Positions 17,501 to 24,878 of a stretch of 48,892 nt of DNA are shown here, in pieces (the stretch's first letter is position 1; the number at the start of each line of letters is the position of its first letter). The DNA lies in assembly GCA_902780865.1 (NCBI GenBank), contig CACZHC010000006.1, positions 1 to 48,892 on the forward strand, written 5' to 3'. The notes under the pieces were generated by a model. It saw nothing but the letters and a program-made list of their open reading frames with translations, had not been told where the DNA came from and did not search any database. A program made the translations under genes and the position numbers. The DNA is from an uncultured bacterium. Lineage in GTDB: Bacteria; Verrucomicrobiota; Kiritimatiellia; RFP12; UBA1067.

Positions 17501-20480
17501 TGTTGCACGCCGTGCAGGCCGTCAAGTAGGCGGTCCATACGTTGTCCAGTCCGCGGCGGAATGTGCTGCCGACGTTCGCCGCGCCTTCGTGCAGGTCGAT
17601 GGCGCTCGTGTAGAGCCGTCCGTCGGAAAACTCCTTGAACTCGTAGATCGCGTCCGTGCCGGCGTCGAACTCGTTCGTGTACGCGCCGGAGTACGGGTCG
17701 ACCGCGAAGATCGGGCAGGGCCCAGTGTTCGTGTCCCACTCGCCGCCCGAGGTGTATATCTTCCCCTTGTACGGGAAGAGGTCCTGCACATGGCGCGACA
17801 TCGGGCTGCCAGGCCAGCGAGTATACGCGGGGTTGCCGAGGTATTCGAGCGCATCCGTGACGTCTACCGGCTCAGGCGGATCCTCAGGATCGCCGCCCTC
17901 GTCCTCGATGTAGTAGAACTCGAGCTCCCAGAGCTGGAGATATGTCGCGCTCGCGGAGCAGAGTTCCGTGCAGTCGAACTTGTAGTACACATAGGCGGTG
18001 TCATTCGAGAAGCTGTAGTCGCGCTGTTCGCCGCTTGCCGACCAGCCCGTCTCGTTCGTGCGGGTGTCGAGCGTTATCCAGGTCTCGCCGTCGTTCGACG
18101 CCTCGAACGTCCAGGCCTTCGGGGAACGCTCCGCGCTGCTCACGCCGCCGGCCGAGTTGCTGCCGTTCCAGACGCGCAGCATGTTGGCGGCGGTCGCCTC
18201 GTTGAACTTGTAGACCACGTACATGTGGTCGGCCTTTTCCGCAAGCCAGCGCCCGTTCGTGTCGCTGCGGTTGTGGTCGAACGCGCCCTTCACGCCGTAA
18301 GTGGCGTGCGATGTGGAGTTGGTGTAGATGGCTCCTGTTTTGGCCGTCGTGAGCGGGATAAGTCCCGTGCCCGTCCCATACATCTCCATCCGTGCGAACT
18401 GCGTGTACTCGTTGCCGTTGTTCGCCGTGACCGCAAGGCGGTAGAGCGTGTAGGCCGTTTCGTTCGAGACGGCGTAGTAGCGGTATTCGCCGGCCGTCCA
18501 GCCGCTCTCGAGGTGACGCTCGTCGAGCGTCGTCCAGTTCTTTCCGTCGTTCGACGCCTGGAACGTCCAGGTGTGCGGCGCGCGCTCCTCGAAGAGGTAG
18601 CCCGACAGACTGAAGTTGTGGATGCCGTAGCCCGTCACCGTCACGGGGTTGCCGAAGTCGTAGTCGATCTTGACGGACGTCGACTTGACGAGCAGCCGTG
18701 CGGCGGTGTTCGTGGTCGACGGATCGTCGTTGAACGGCTCGTTCACTGCAGGCGACACGGAGGCGGTGACGGAGAAGCCGCCGTTCGGGGACGTAAGGTC
18801 CACGAGCCCTTCCGGCGGAATATCGGCGACGCGAATATCGTTGTTGACCGGCGTGACCTTGATGCTCACGGGGACAAACGCCGCAGGATTGCCCGCGCCG
18901 CAGACAAGCGATCCGGACGCGACATTCTCGATGTCGTCATCGCCGGCGGAAAGCGACACATCGTGCCAGCTGTTCCAGTTCTGCGGAGTGAAAGTTACCG
19001 ACGCAACGGTCGTCGTCACGGCCGGGATGCCTCCCATCGCGCGCACCTGCGCCGTCACGGACACGGCGGGCTGCGCGGCGAGCCTGAAGCGCGCGACGGC
19101 CGTACCGCCCTCGTCGATGGTGATGGCCGAATTCTCCGCGACGACCTTGATCGCGTCCGCGAAGTCCGGGTCTCTGATGCGGTAGATTCTTCCAGCCGCG
19201 TCATCACCCGTGAGAGTCCACACGGTGGTAACGATCTTGCGCGCACCCATCGCGAAGTAGTAGTGGCCGTCGTAGTAGGCCAATCCGCTCGCCTGTTGCG
19301 GAGCGGTGAAGGTGAACTTCTTCGAGAAGCTGACGCCGTCCGCCGATTCCCAGAGACTGTTCACCACGTTCTTGTCCGTGCTGTTGTACTCTGCTGCGAC
19401 GACGCACACCACGTCTCCGCGCGCGAAGATGTCGAAGGGATAGGCACCGCTCCCGAACTCGACGCGCGTCGCCTTCACGTGGTGGTTCACGTTCGTCGCG
19501 CTGTAGAGCGCGGCGATTGGCTTCGTCGTGCCGTATTCGCCGCCGGGGATGTAGAGGACGCGCCCCTTGAACTTCGTCGGGTTCCACAGCTGGAGGTCGA
19601 TGTCGCTTACTGACGAGCTGAAAAGCTCAAAGTCCGCGCTCTTTATGCCCGGGACAACATTTGCCGCCGTGTTCGTCTGGCAGACGAACTTGCTTGTCGC
19701 CTCGTCGAAGCGCCATTCCTCGAAGTCATAGACCTTGAATGTGTATGGCGAACGGAAGGTGCAATAGTTCAGCGGAAACACGAATAGATCGTCATCAAAC
19801 GGCAGGAACGCCTCGAAGCGGCGGTAGCGCTGGAAGTAGCTCGAACCAGACGAACTCGAATACTTGCGATAGGCGTCCTTGAGCCCGGGCGTCGCGTCGG
19901 AGAGGCGCGAGGTCGTCTTCTCCGAACCGACACCGAGACCGTAGCCCGCCGTGAATATTTTCCCCTTCCAGATCGCGACATCCCACGTATGGGTTCCGTA
20001 GGCGGCATTTTCGCTGCCAGCCGGGAGATAACGGTTCGGTGCGATGTTCAGCTTCGTCCACGAGCCGTTCGCGTTGCGGCGCGAGACGTCACAGATGTTC
20101 GCGGCGCCTTCGTGCGGGTCGATCGAGGGAACGTACATGCAGCCATCCGAACCTTCGCGCCAGTAGTTCACGCAGTCAGTTCCGGCATCCCATTCATTCA
20201 CGTATTGCCCCGTGTATGGGTCCACGGCGAACATTGGACAGGGACCTGTGTTCTTGTTCCAGTCGCCGCCGCTCACGAAGAGGAGCCCGTCATGGACGCC
20301 GATTGACGTGACCGCGCGGGAGAACATCTGGCTCGAATCCCAGCGCGACGCGTTGGGGTTGCCGAGGTATTCCATCGACGAAGTGAGGTTCGGCACGTCG
20401 GCAAAAACGGCAAGCAGCGCCGAAAACAGAAAGAACGAAGTCGCCGTAAAGGCCGCGCGCAAGGATCTAGAGTCTTCCAT
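14526..20480 (-). CDS. Class B giant secreted protein with two propeller-like modules and three discoidin domains
   Basis: 1984 residues with a signal peptide (hydrophobic ATSFFLFSALLAVFA). Approximate order: propeller-like module 1 (30-450), Calx-beta-like (455-555), discoidin 1 (565-715), discoidin 2 (720-870), propeller-like module 2 (890-1320), Calx-beta-like (1325-1425), discoidin 3 (1435-1580), DUF2341 (1600-1700), LamG-like (1700-1900) and the class B tail ending SCFFKIVTE. Module 2 (LEYLGNPAYTRWPGS) is much closer to that of the downstream gene than module 1 is, so the protein looks like a fusion of an older and a recently copied unit. Start: ATG at 20480 with GAGGGGG 8 bases upstream. 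Its promoter has the TATAC-N4-GTATA palindrome shared with class A genes, and a two-component system lies directly upstream. Likely binds and displays on carbohydrate; enzymatic function is not evident. Confidence 0.82.
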   Translation of the reverse strand: MEDSRSLRAAFTATSFFLFSALLAVFADVPNLTSSMEYLGNPNASRWDSSQMFSRAVTSIGVHDGLLFVSGGDWNKNTGPCPMFAVDPYTGQYVNEWDAGTDCVNYWREGSDGCMYVPSIDPHEGAANICDVSRRNANGSWTKLNIAPNRYLPAGSENAAYGTHTWDVAIWKGKIFTAGYGLGVGSEKTTSRLSDATPGLKDAYRKYSSSSGSSYFQRYRRFEAFLPFDDDLFVFPLNYCTFRSPYTFKVYDFEEWRFDEATSKFVCQTNTAANVVPGIKSADFELFSSSVSDIDLQLWNPTKFKGRVLYIPGGEYGTTKPIAALYSATNVNHHVKATRVEFGSGAYPFDIFARGDVVCVVAAEYNSTDKNVVNSLWESADGVSFSKKFTFTAPQQASGLAYYDGHYYFAMGARKIVTTVWTLTGDDAAGRIYRIRDPDFADAIKVVAENSAITIDEGGTAVARFRLAAQPAVSVTAQVRAMGGIPAVTTTVASVTFTPQNWNSWHDVSLSAGDDDIENVASGSLVCGAGNPAAFVPVSIKVTPVNNDIRVADIPPEGLVDLTSPNGGFSVTASVSPAVNEPFNDDPSTTNTAARLLVKSTSVKIDYDFGNPVTVTGYGIHNFSLSGYLFEERAPHTWTFQASNDGKNWTTLDERHLESGWTAGEYRYYAVSNETAYTLYRLAVTANNGNEYTQFARMEMYGTGTGLIPLTTAKTGAIYTNSTSHATYGVKGAFDHNRSDTNGRWLAEKADHMYVVYKFNEATAANMLRVWNGSNSAGGVSSAERSPKAWTFEASNDGETWITLDTRTNETGWSASGEQRDYSFSNDTAYVYYKFDCTELCSASATYLQLWELEFYYIEDEGGDPEDPPEPVDVTDALEYLGNPAYTRWPGSPMSRHVQDLFPYKGKIYTSGGEWDTNTGPCPIFAVDPYSGAYTNEFDAGTDAIYEFKEFSDGRLYTSAIDLHEGAANVGSTFRRGLDNVWTAYLTACTACNITDFGGFAYEGYRIHNWDMAEWNGYVFVCGYGISGSTNWCTKAMFDTTPQLTSIYRYYDDPKTQSNPDQLGLRRFCTFLPFDDDIYCYPIQESQANNITRFDWEEWRFNESTRKFVCQTNTWANVAPGITLEAASFTFPTNTRADVQLWHPTKFGSRVLYIVGGHGDDGFNIPPWAAYSAVNENHHVKATKIDLGGDDVKPFDIFVANGTAYIVAAQAGMKATQVTNSVWKSSDGVSFTKIFTFVSTRQASAICYYDGYFFLGMGSNSFTKNGWPKVTSGDISGRIYRVRLPQGSTPAVVASTNAVTIVEGGSGSVAFRLAAKPATNMTLRVWSTDSRIEPSVATLSFTTSNWNASKAVPFTVLEDDESDANFKGAIVCGTGRPDCLSASVIVTATNNDFRVVETAPDGLVDLTRPDGNFTTTVPEGVTLTYNKPFNDCDTNTNKEERLVARAMEFSVTYDFGTPTNVNAYGILNFGNSGYSPVDRAPRVWTFEGSNDGASWTPLDMRRFEKNWAIGEYRYYSFTNTVNYSKYRISFMGNNGNEYTQVGRLEFYHVGDGAGGDPGDDPGEDPEPLVSDFAKKTTFIPSDTALAKIGDSSWTNFPVLVRLPASVSSQLRSAGGTDLLVKDESGAELPFEVETFDPTGTTFVWVKVPALSSATVLTVHFGGAANTNNDPTAVWSRYAGVWHFAPSAAGTMTVPDATGHGLAGSTTNTLAAYEGPAGLGALKAATVVRTPDYDTNLVSAAKFSASGWFKAPEQVNSWMSVASKKVGITTGANGQNLWNIDKGWYLQLPQAKDKLDLIYTSSAQMTVPDVTTNWNYFQVVSDGSTLKVYLNGSTSPAKSVNYTVKASGTQYQICPAKGCSREYRVRIGAASAAETALEYATMADESFFTMGEIETIGVFVPAPIFGGEGVPSPAFGVDQSSGNPVFTFSIGNAVKGAKYRIYKTESLTAPFEPYGDVIEADANGILDFVVPTADEPSCFFKIVTE
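14538..15770 (-). repeat. Duplicated 3' segment of class B genes, copy 2
   Basis: Partner of the segment at 11078-12300. Both encode DUF2341, LamG-like and the tail that ends in SCFFKIV(A/T)E. Confidence 0.75.
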
Positions 20481-20513
20481 TGAACAACCCCCTCTTTGTG
20501 ATGTTGTGGCGCA

Positions 20514-20557
20514 ATTCTACCAAACGCCGCACATCAAGTGAATATACAATGGTATAT
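20514..20557 (-). promoter_or_regulatory. Promoter of the class B operon with TATAC-N4-GTATA palindrome
   Basis: Minus strand: palindrome ATATAC-catt-GTATAT at 20542-20557, directly followed by a weak -35 (TTCACT, 20537-20542), 17 bp, then the extended -10 TTTGGTAGAAT with hexamer at 20514-20519. The predicted start is near 20507. The palindrome is centred near -42, the usual position of a class II activator. The same arrangement precedes three class A genes. Confidence 0.7.
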
Positions 20558-20563
20558 GCGAAA

Positions 20564-20649
20564 AGAGGCAACGGAGCGAAAGTCCGAGCGAGGGGATACG
20601 GCGTATTCGCCGAGGGTTCCCCGAGGAGGAGCTTTCGGCCGTTGCCTCT
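20564..20649 (-). terminator. Large nested hairpin after the response regulator gene
   Basis: The ends are an 11-bp perfect inverted repeat, AGAGGCAACGG (20564-20574) and CCGTTGCCTCT (20639-20649). Inner pairs CGAAAG/CTTTCG and a GGCG-tatt-CGCC hairpin lengthen it into a branched structure of 86 bp. On the minus strand the second arm is followed by TTTTC, so it can act as a terminator for the kinase-regulator operon. It lies 4 bp after the stop codon at 20654-20656 and only a few bases from the palindrome of the next promoter. Confidence 0.65.
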
Positions 20650-20653
20650 ATTA

Positions 20654-21280
20654 TCAGGCGCGAGGCGGTATTAGGCCGCGCTCCACGGCGCGATTCACCG
20701 CGTCTAAGCGGTCGCGGGCGCCAAGCTTGGCGAAGACGCTGGAAAGGCGAACCTTCACCGTTATCTCGCTGACCTCAAGCGCCTCTGCAATCTCGCGGTT
20801 CTGCTTCCCCTCGGAGACGAGGCGCAGCGTATCGATCTCCTTGTCGGAAAAAGTCGGCGAGGCCGCACGACGTTCGTAGATGACGCGCACGGGCTCAGGA
20901 ATGTATCGCTCGCCAGCCGCAACAGCGCGAATCGCGGCGACGATGTCGTCGGCCGCCTCGGTCTTGAGGACATACCCCTTCGCGCCGATCTCAAGCGAAC
21001 GATAGATGTCTTCGTCAGTTCCGCTCGTAGTGAGCATCACCACTTTTGCCTTGGGGTTTGCGGCAAGGATCTCTTCGAGCGCCGCGATCCCATCGGTTCC
21101 CGGCATTCTTATGTCGAGAAGCGTGACATCGGGTTTTACGCGCGCAACGAAGTCCGCGGCACCTGCGCCGCTGTCGTGTTCGCCAACAAATTCAAGGTCC
21201 TTGAAGAGCCTCACTGTGAACTTGAGGCCCATCCTGACGACCGAGTGGTCGTCTATCACCGCGACACGTATGCGCTTCAT
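20654..21280 (-). CDS. NarL/LuxR-type response regulator
   Basis: 208 residues. The receiver domain (1-120) has the acidic pair at Asp10/Asp11, the phospho-acceptor Asp56 in LLDIRMPG and the conserved Lys in KGYVLK. A LuxR-type helix-turn-helix follows (about 145-205: SDKEIDTLRLVSEGKQNREI, then VSEITVKVRLSSVFAKLG). Start: ATG at 21280 with GGAGGAG 5-6 bases upstream; it overlaps the stop of the kinase gene by ATGA, so the two are translationally coupled and form a cognate pair. It ends 174 bp before the class B giant gene, whose promoter carries a palindrome placed as an activator site, so it is the best local candidate for binding that palindrome. This link is inferred from position only. 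Confidence 0.93.
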   Translation of the reverse strand: MKRIRVAVIDDHSVVRMGLKFTVRLFKDLEFVGEHDSGAGAADFVARVKPDVTLLDIRMPGTDGIAALEEILAANPKAKVVMLTTSGTDEDIYRSLEIGAKGYVLKTEAADDIVAAIRAVAAGERYIPEPVRVIYERRAASPTFSDKEIDTLRLVSEGKQNREIAEALEVSEITVKVRLSSVFAKLGARDRLDAVNRAVERGLIPPRA

Positions 21281-23061
21281 TTCCGCTCCTCCAAGATTAC
21301 ACAATGCCATTCCCCGTCGTCGCGAAACGACACGGAAAAACCGCTTCGCGCCCCCCGCTCGCGCATTCCCTCAAGTCCGAAATGCCCGGGGCCGCCGGCG
21401 CTCGCCGCAGGGTCGAAGGCGCGACCGTCGTTCTCGATCGACACGCGAAAGCCGCCGTTCTCGCCCTTCCCGCAGACGACACGCACATTCGCCGCCTTGC
21501 CGTGGCGGACGGCGTTCGTGACGGCTTCCTGCACGACCGCCATTACGTCGCCTTTCACCTCGGTCGGGATGCCGCCCGAAAGCGGCTCAAGGCGTTGCTC
21601 CATTGCGACTGCGCGCGACGCGGAAATGCGACGGGCGTAGAGAGCGAGTATCTCGTCGAGGCGCATCGTCAGTATTTCGTCGTTGCGGAGATTGTGGATC
21701 GCGTTGCTGACTTCGATGCGCGAAAGGTCGAGCATCTCGCAGGCGGCCGTAAGCGCCTCCTTCTGCTCAAGCGGCAGCGACGACTCGACGGCGACGACGT
21801 TTCTCAGGAGAAGCTGAGTTCCCGCGATATACTGCGAAATGCTGTCGTGAAGTTCCGCGGCGATGCGACGGCGCTCGTCGGCTACCGCGAGGTCCCTGAT
21901 GCGCTTGCGACGGCGCTCGAGAAGAAGCCAGAAGAACGCGACAAGAAGAGGGACGGATGCGACTATCGCGGCCGTGCGGAGAAAGGCCGTCGCCCCAGCG
22001 ACCCAACGGTTCCACTTGGGAAGCGGATGGATAGACTCGTCGCCAACGGCCTCCAGCACCGGGGCGAGCTCGATTCCAGACGAGCTGACATACGGCATCA
22101 TCACGCCGTCGATGTAAACCATCTCGCCTGCAAATCGTTGAATGGCCTCTTCGGAAAGACCGTGGACGCGCAAGGGCCCTTCGCTCGTCTCGAGGACGAG
22201 TTCCGGCATCTTGTGCTCGAACGCCGCAATCATCTTGAGCTCGCCGACGATTCCCTCAAACCGCACACGGGTATTGGACTTCTTGCCGTCGACGGCATCG
22301 CGAAGCCGCGTCAGCGGCGGCGGCGGCAGTTCCGCCTGGCCGATCTTCGTGATGCGCGCGGCGGTGACGCCCTGCCGCACAATGAGGGGGTCTACGTAGC
22401 CGATCACTTCGACGCGGTCTCCGACGCGCAGCCGATCGTAGCCGACGCGCACGGACTTCGGCACTTCGGGCATCGCGCCCGACATGTACATTCCGATCCC
22501 GTTGGGATCGCGTTCGTCCACAAGGACCGCCGTGTCGTTGATGAAGGCGTGTGCAAACGCAACGACGCCGGTCACGACGCAGGGCGGCTTGTAGCGTATT
22601 GCGACGCGGCCGACCGACATAATCTCCGCGATGGTCGTCGGCCGCGGCTTGACCTTGAGCTCCACAAGGTCACCCGCCGTAGGAAGGAAGGAATTCTCGT
22701 CGACTGTCTCGACGACAAGCTCGTTCTCGCCAACGCGCATGAACGGCGTGATGTCGCAAATGTAGGGCGGGGACGACAAGGTACAGACGCTCTTGTCGTT
22801 CAGCACTACCTCGAACGAACCGCCGGCGCCGGCGAAGTTGATGCCGTACCTCGTGCCGGGGCGGTTGTGCATTTCGAACTTCGCCGACATGGAACGCGCC
22901 GTGCCAGCCTCGGCTTCGGAGTCTCCCGAGGCGAACACGATCGGCCTCGCGTAACGGCTGTTGGCGTATTTCGGCTCGACTTCAATCGGATCGGTCAGAG
23001 CCACCGCAAAAACGGTGGCCACGGGAAAAGTCAATGCAAGAATCGCCGCGCCTAGCTTCAT
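21277..23061 (-). CDS. Sensor histidine kinase (HisKA_3/NarX class) with secreted sugar-binding-like and OB-fold-like sensor
   Basis: 594 residues. Signal peptide or first anchor (1-22), a jelly-roll-like domain (about 40-125, ending DITPFMRVGENELVVE, the pattern of galactose-binding-like domains of GH2 enzymes), an OB-fold-like domain (about 160-245: VTGVVAFAHAF, LRVGDRVEVIGYV) and a membrane segment (about 354-382). The cytoplasmic part is a HisKA_3 dimerisation domain with His405 in RRRIAAELHDS and a HATPase domain with Glu512 and Asn516 in QEAVTNAVRHG and the glycine loop GHFGLEGMRERG. The regulator gene overlaps its end. A TAAAAT box at 23068-23073 leaves 6 bases before the ATG at 23061 and there is no ribosome binding site, so the mRNA is probably leaderless. 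An extracytoplasmic glycan is the likely signal, by domain logic only. Confidence 0.9.
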   Translation of the reverse strand: MKLGAAILALTFPVATVFAVALTDPIEVEPKYANSRYARPIVFASGDSEAEAGTARSMSAKFEMHNRPGTRYGINFAGAGGSFEVVLNDKSVCTLSSPPYICDITPFMRVGENELVVETVDENSFLPTAGDLVELKVKPRPTTIAEIMSVGRVAIRYKPPCVVTGVVAFAHAFINDTAVLVDERDPNGIGMYMSGAMPEVPKSVRVGYDRLRVGDRVEVIGYVDPLIVRQGVTAARITKIGQAELPPPPLTRLRDAVDGKKSNTRVRFEGIVGELKMIAAFEHKMPELVLETSEGPLRVHGLSEEAIQRFAGEMVYIDGVMMPYVSSSGIELAPVLEAVGDESIHPLPKWNRWVAGATAFLRTAAIVASVPLLVAFFWLLLERRRKRIRDLAVADERRRIAAELHDSISQYIAGTQLLLRNVVAVESSLPLEQKEALTAACEMLDLSRIEVSNAIHNLRNDEILTMRLDEILALYARRISASRAVAMEQRLEPLSGGIPTEVKGDVMAVVQEAVTNAVRHGKAANVRVVCGKGENGGFRVSIENDGRAFDPAASAGGPGHFGLEGMRERGARSGFSVSFRDDGEWHCVILEERK

Positions 23062-23067
23062 GTGGAT

Positions 23068-23073
23068 ATTTTA
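23068..23073 (-). promoter_or_regulatory. Extended -10 box of the kinase-regulator operon, leaderless geometry
   Basis: The minus strand reads ATATGGTAAAAT; the hexamer TAAAAT ends 6 bases before the ATG at 23061, which would place transcription start on the start codon. The TGGTAnAAT form matches other promoters in the window (20514, 23767, 38470). Confidence 0.6.
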
Positions 23074-23104
23074 CCATATTAAAGCGGCAAATTCACACAG
23101 AGAT

Positions 23105-23713
23105 TCAAATCACATTAAGCGAGCGTATGCAGGGTATGAGCGTGTTTGCGAGAACTTCGGAGTTCAGCTGGTGCCCGCCCGGGAAGGACTGTGCCATGCC
23201 GGGGTAGTGTTGCTCGAAGGCCTCCCTCGACTCCGGGCCGACGAGCGTGTCGGCGTCCCCGAATAGTCCGTGGCAGAGCATGCGGTCGTCGTCGTCGATG
23301 CCGTCGAACTGGCGCGATTCAAGCTCCTGGAAATGGGCAATCGTCTCCTTAGTGACGTGGAACTCAGTCTCGCCGTCCTTGCGCTTGTTTAGCCACTTGT
23401 GCTTGCCGACATAGAGGATGTCGTACTTCTTGGATGTCCAGAACGACGGATTTACGCAGATGCGCGTAAAACCGTGGAGCATCTGTGCGTACATCCCGCC
23501 CATCGATGTGCCTATGACGAGATCGGGCATTTCGTCGTAGGCAAGCGCCTCGAGCGTCTTCTCTGCGACAAGCGGATCGAGCGGGATGTCCGGAGCGACC
23601 ACGACTGCGCGATGCGCTGGCTCTGCTCGCTCCCAGAACCACTTCCGCAGCAGTTCGACAGTCCCGCTCGCACCCGACGACGCAAAACCGTGTAGATACA
23701 GAATCTTCCTCAT
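23105..23713 (-). CDS. YqiA/YcfP-like alpha/beta-hydrolase (UPF0227 type)
   Basis: 202 residues, no signal peptide, so cytoplasmic. It begins MRKILYLHGFASSG, the family's opening oxyanion strand. The nucleophile is Ser70 in VIGTSMGGMYA; the acidic residue is likely in CHGLFGDADTLVG and the catalytic His in FPGGHQL. Length fits the YqiA group of small esterases (about 190-200 residues). A TATAAT promoter lies about 47 bases upstream of a likely start site. It is followed after 43 bp by the separately promoted kinase gene. Its role here is unknown; it may hydrolyse short acyl esters or thioesters. Confidence 0.8.
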   Translation of the reverse strand: MRKILYLHGFASSGASGTVELLRKWFWERAEPAHRAVVVAPDIPLDPLVAEKTLEALAYDEMPDLVIGTSMGGMYAQMLHGFTRICVNPSFWTSKKYDILYVGKHKWLNKRKDGETEFHVTKETIAHFQELESRQFDGIDDDDRMLCHGLFGDADTLVGPESREAFEQHYPGMAQSFPGGHQLNSEVLANTLIPCIRSLNVI

Positions 23714-23766
23714 TTCTCGCGCGCCCCATGCATTCGGCGCAATGGAGCTAGCGCTTAAGTCGCGTA

Positions 23767-23799
23767 ATTATACCAAAAACTCGGCCACAGGAAGGGCCG
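23767..23799 (-). promoter_or_regulatory. Promoter of the YqiA-like gene overlapping a small terminator-like hairpin
   Basis: On the minus strand a CGGCC/GGCCG stem (23795-23799 with 23782-23786) is followed by AGTTTTT and then the extended -10 TTTGGTATAAT (hexamer 23767-23772). The stem and T-run can end transcription from the GH16 gene upstream while the same bases start the next unit. The stem is only 5 bp, so its terminator strength is doubtful. Confidence 0.45.
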
Positions 23800-23822
23800 C
23801 GGGCGCATCTTGGCATGCAGCG

Positions 23823-24806
23823 TCAGCGCTTGTAGTACCTGACCCAGTCGACCTTCATCTCCATCGGGAACTTCGCGGCGGGAATAGTCTTGCCGGTCTT
23901 TTCGTTGACTGTGTCGACGTCAACAACCTTGTTGCCGTATCCGCCGAGCGCGAGGTTCATGATGATGAACATGGGCTTGCGGAACGGATTCTGACCGTCG
24001 GGCCAGTCGCTGCGCGCAAGGTTTATGTCGGCGTAGAGCTTTCCGTCGTAGAACATGTACATCCGGTCCTCGTACCAGTCGAGCGTGTAGGTGTGGAATC
24101 CGTTCCACGGCTCCATCCCCGACTTGTTCGCCCTGATCTCGCCTCCGCCCGTCACCTTGTGGTGCTCGTTGGACTTGTAGTTCTTCTCGCCGGGGTTCGG
24201 TCCGCGGTCCGCGGTGTGCAGGCACGCGGCGACGCGCGTCGGGTTGTTGCCCCATATCTCGACGAGGTCGATCTCGCCGCACGCGGGCCAGTTGAGGAAC
24301 TTCGGGTCGTCCTTCGGCAGGCGGAGGTTTTCGCCGAGGAACCAGAGAGCCGGCCACGCGCCCCATCCGCCCGGCATCTGCGCGCGGAACTCTACGCGTC
24401 CGTAGTGGAAGGTGCGCACGGACTGGATATCCGCCGAGGTGTACTTCGCGAACTCGCGCTGGCGGTACCAGCCGCCGAGATGACGGTCCTTGTAGAGCGG
24501 ATTCGGCCACTGCTCCTTCCGCGCCGTTATCGTGAGGACGCCGTCCTTCACGCAGCAGTTCTCAACGCGGTTGGAAGTGTAGTACTGTGGTTCCTGGTTG
24601 CGGAGAAAGCCGATTTCGGGCTTCCAGTTCTTGGCGTCCGGCAGAACACCCTTCCCGTCGAACTCGTCGCTCCATTCGAGCTTCCAGCCCTCGGTCGAAT
24701 ACGTCCGCCTCGGGTCCTTCTTTGGATCCACAGCGTCCGTCGCCGCAGCAACCATAGTCAATCCGGCGGCAGCAATCGCCGCACCCATCATGCATATCGC
24801 TTTCAT
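23823..24806 (-). CDS. Secreted GH16 beta-glucanase/laminarinase-like
   Basis: 327 residues with a signal peptide (hydrophobic IAAAGLTMVAAA). The GH16 signature GEIDLVEIWG gives nucleophile Glu178, helper Asp180 and acid/base Glu183, preceded by GAWPALWFLGE. The EIDLVE form (no extra Met after the Asp) differs from the EIDIME form of many laminarinases, so agarase-, carrageenase- or glucanase-like specificity is left open. The opening block WSDEFDGKGVLPDAKNW is typical of the family. Start: ATG at 24806 with GGAGGG. The class A giant protein gene ends 72 bp upstream on the same strand, so they probably form a two-gene unit. Confidence 0.92.
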   Translation of the reverse strand: MKAICMMGAAIAAAGLTMVAAATDAVDPKKDPRRTYSTEGWKLEWSDEFDGKGVLPDAKNWKPEIGFLRNQEPQYYTSNRVENCCVKDGVLTITARKEQWPNPLYKDRHLGGWYRQREFAKYTSADIQSVRTFHYGRVEFRAQMPGGWGAWPALWFLGENLRLPKDDPKFLNWPACGEIDLVEIWGNNPTRVAACLHTADRGPNPGEKNYKSNEHHKVTGGGEIRANKSGMEPWNGFHTYTLDWYEDRMYMFYDGKLYADINLARSDWPDGQNPFRKPMFIIMNLALGGYGNKVVDVDTVNEKTGKTIPAAKFPMEMKVDWVRYYKR

Positions 24807-24878
24807 TTATTTTCCCTCCATTATCACAGCCAATTCATTCACACGGCGGAGCTGAAAGCTTAACCACCTTGCGCGCAA
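24807..24878 (-). repeat. Intergenic block shared with 41303-41371 (contains decayed structured repeat)
   Basis: Read on the minus strand, both blocks carry, in the same order, TTGC-G-GCA directly after the stop codon, an AAGGTGG-type half element (24845-24870), a GTGAAT-AAT stretch, GGCT-TGATAA and GGAGGGA before the ATG. Both lie between a class A gene and a glycosidase gene, which suggests duplication of the whole unit. Confidence 0.7.

Noticed and set aside
24820..24825. TGTGATAAT before the GH16 gene (and TTTGATAAC before the GH-A-like gene) as separate promoters
   Set aside because: Transcription from these would start inside the Shine-Dalgarno sequence and no -35 box fits; co-transcription from the class A gene is simpler, though not proven.
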